From positions 39,802,794 through 39,866,793 of the forward strand of contig NC_135180.1 of NCBI RefSeq assembly GCF_041146795.1: a DNA stretch of 64,000 nt, given 5' to 3'. The notes below the pieces were generated by a model that saw only the letters and a program-made list of their open reading frames with translations, searched no databases and was not told the origin of the DNA. Positions 63,515 through 64,000 of the stretch are shown in pieces. This stretch comes from Maylandia zebra. Its lineage: Eukaryota; Chordata; Actinopteri; Cichliformes; Cichlidae. Each line of letters begins with the position of its first letter. Position 1 is the first letter of the stretch. The position numbers and the translations under genes were made by a program.

Positions 63515-64000
63515 CGGTTTCAAATTCAAATTCAAATTTTATTTGTCACGTACACAGTCATACACAGTACGATATGTAGTGAAATGCTTGGACAACTGCT
63601 CGTGACCTAAAGAGAACAAAAAAGGAAAAGGCTATGAATAAGATAGGAAATAAATATGAAAAATTAAAAAGGGTAAATTTAACTAGGAAGGAATAAAATA
63701 TAAATTAAGGTTAAAAATGAAATAACTGTACAACACAAATTAGAATGAAGGGTAAATTTAACTGGGAAGAATAAGATAAAGATAAATATATAAATATATA
63801 AATTAAAGTTGAAAATAAAATAACTGTACAACAAAATACACAATATAGAACTATATAAGAATGTATGAAGAAATCTAAATATAAATAAATATATACACAA
63901 TAACAGCAGCTGTACAAGTATTAACCGGAAATGAAGAATATAGTGACCAGTGTTGTGCAAAACCAAAGTCCAGAAAGTCCAGTGTGTGTGTAAGAACTGT
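63515..64000 (-). mobile_element. LINE-type repeat 3' end, running off the window
   Basis: AAATTCAAATTCAAATTTTATTTGTCACGTACACAGTC followed by TACGATATGTAGTGAAATGC is a repeat end I associate with fish non-LTR retrotransposons read on the minus strand. An AT-rich body follows to the window edge. The clade is not determined. Confidence 0.5.

Overview
The window is nuclear DNA of a ray-finned fish, most likely a percomorph teleost. It carries split genes with GT-AG introns (plus one apparent AT-AC intron), many non-LTR retrotransposon pieces of Rex1, L2 and L1/Tx1 type, small hAT, pogo-like and TTAA-flanked DNA elements with readable target-site duplications, and long simple repeats. Nothing bacterial, plasmid or phage is present. 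No tools were used; splice sites were read by eye and checked for reading-frame phase.

Region 1 (1-20 kb) is a repeat-rich accessory zone. It has one apparently intact olfactory receptor gene (11821-12786, minus). A related receptor pseudogene is broken by a nested stack of LINEs (about 598-745 and 3748-3953). Two Rex1-like LINE copies, several L2 fragments, a dead Tc1/mariner transposase, a possible solo LTR, a tRNA-Leu pseudogene, dinucleotide repeats and a 33-bp minisatellite fill the rest.

Region 2 (20.9-38.4 kb) is ABCG1 on the minus strand. It has 15 coding exons, all in phase, totalling 673 codons plus stop. Its 8.1-kb first intron holds a (CATC)n array of over 1.5 kb with a LINE end inserted in it, a TTAA-flanked DNA element and a complete 364-bp retroposon with a 13-bp target-site duplication.

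Region 3 (39.8-44.1 kb) is SPCS2 on the minus strand, a signal peptidase subunit with 5 coding exons and 204 codons. One intron has the AT-AC splice sites and branch site of the minor (U12) spliceosome.

Region 4 (49.3-57.8 kb) is RNF169 on the minus strand, with 6 coding exons and 585 codons. The ubiquitin-reading C-terminus is kept, but only about half of the RING finger can be seen. Its introns hold four DNA elements, three flanked by 8-bp duplications and one by TA.

Region 5 (59.1-62.7 kb) is LIPT2 on the plus strand, a mitochondrial octanoyltransferase with 3 coding exons and 242 codons. It lies head to head with RNF169 and has a 1.37-kb hAT element in intron 2.

The genes do not form one pathway: lipid efflux, ER signal-peptide cleavage, DNA-break chromatin signalling and lipoate synthesis are separate housekeeping jobs. 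LIPT2, RNF169 and SPCS2 are also close together on human 11q13.4, so that part looks like an old linkage group. ABCG1 and the receptor next to it do not match that human neighbourhood (human ABCG1 is on chromosome 21).
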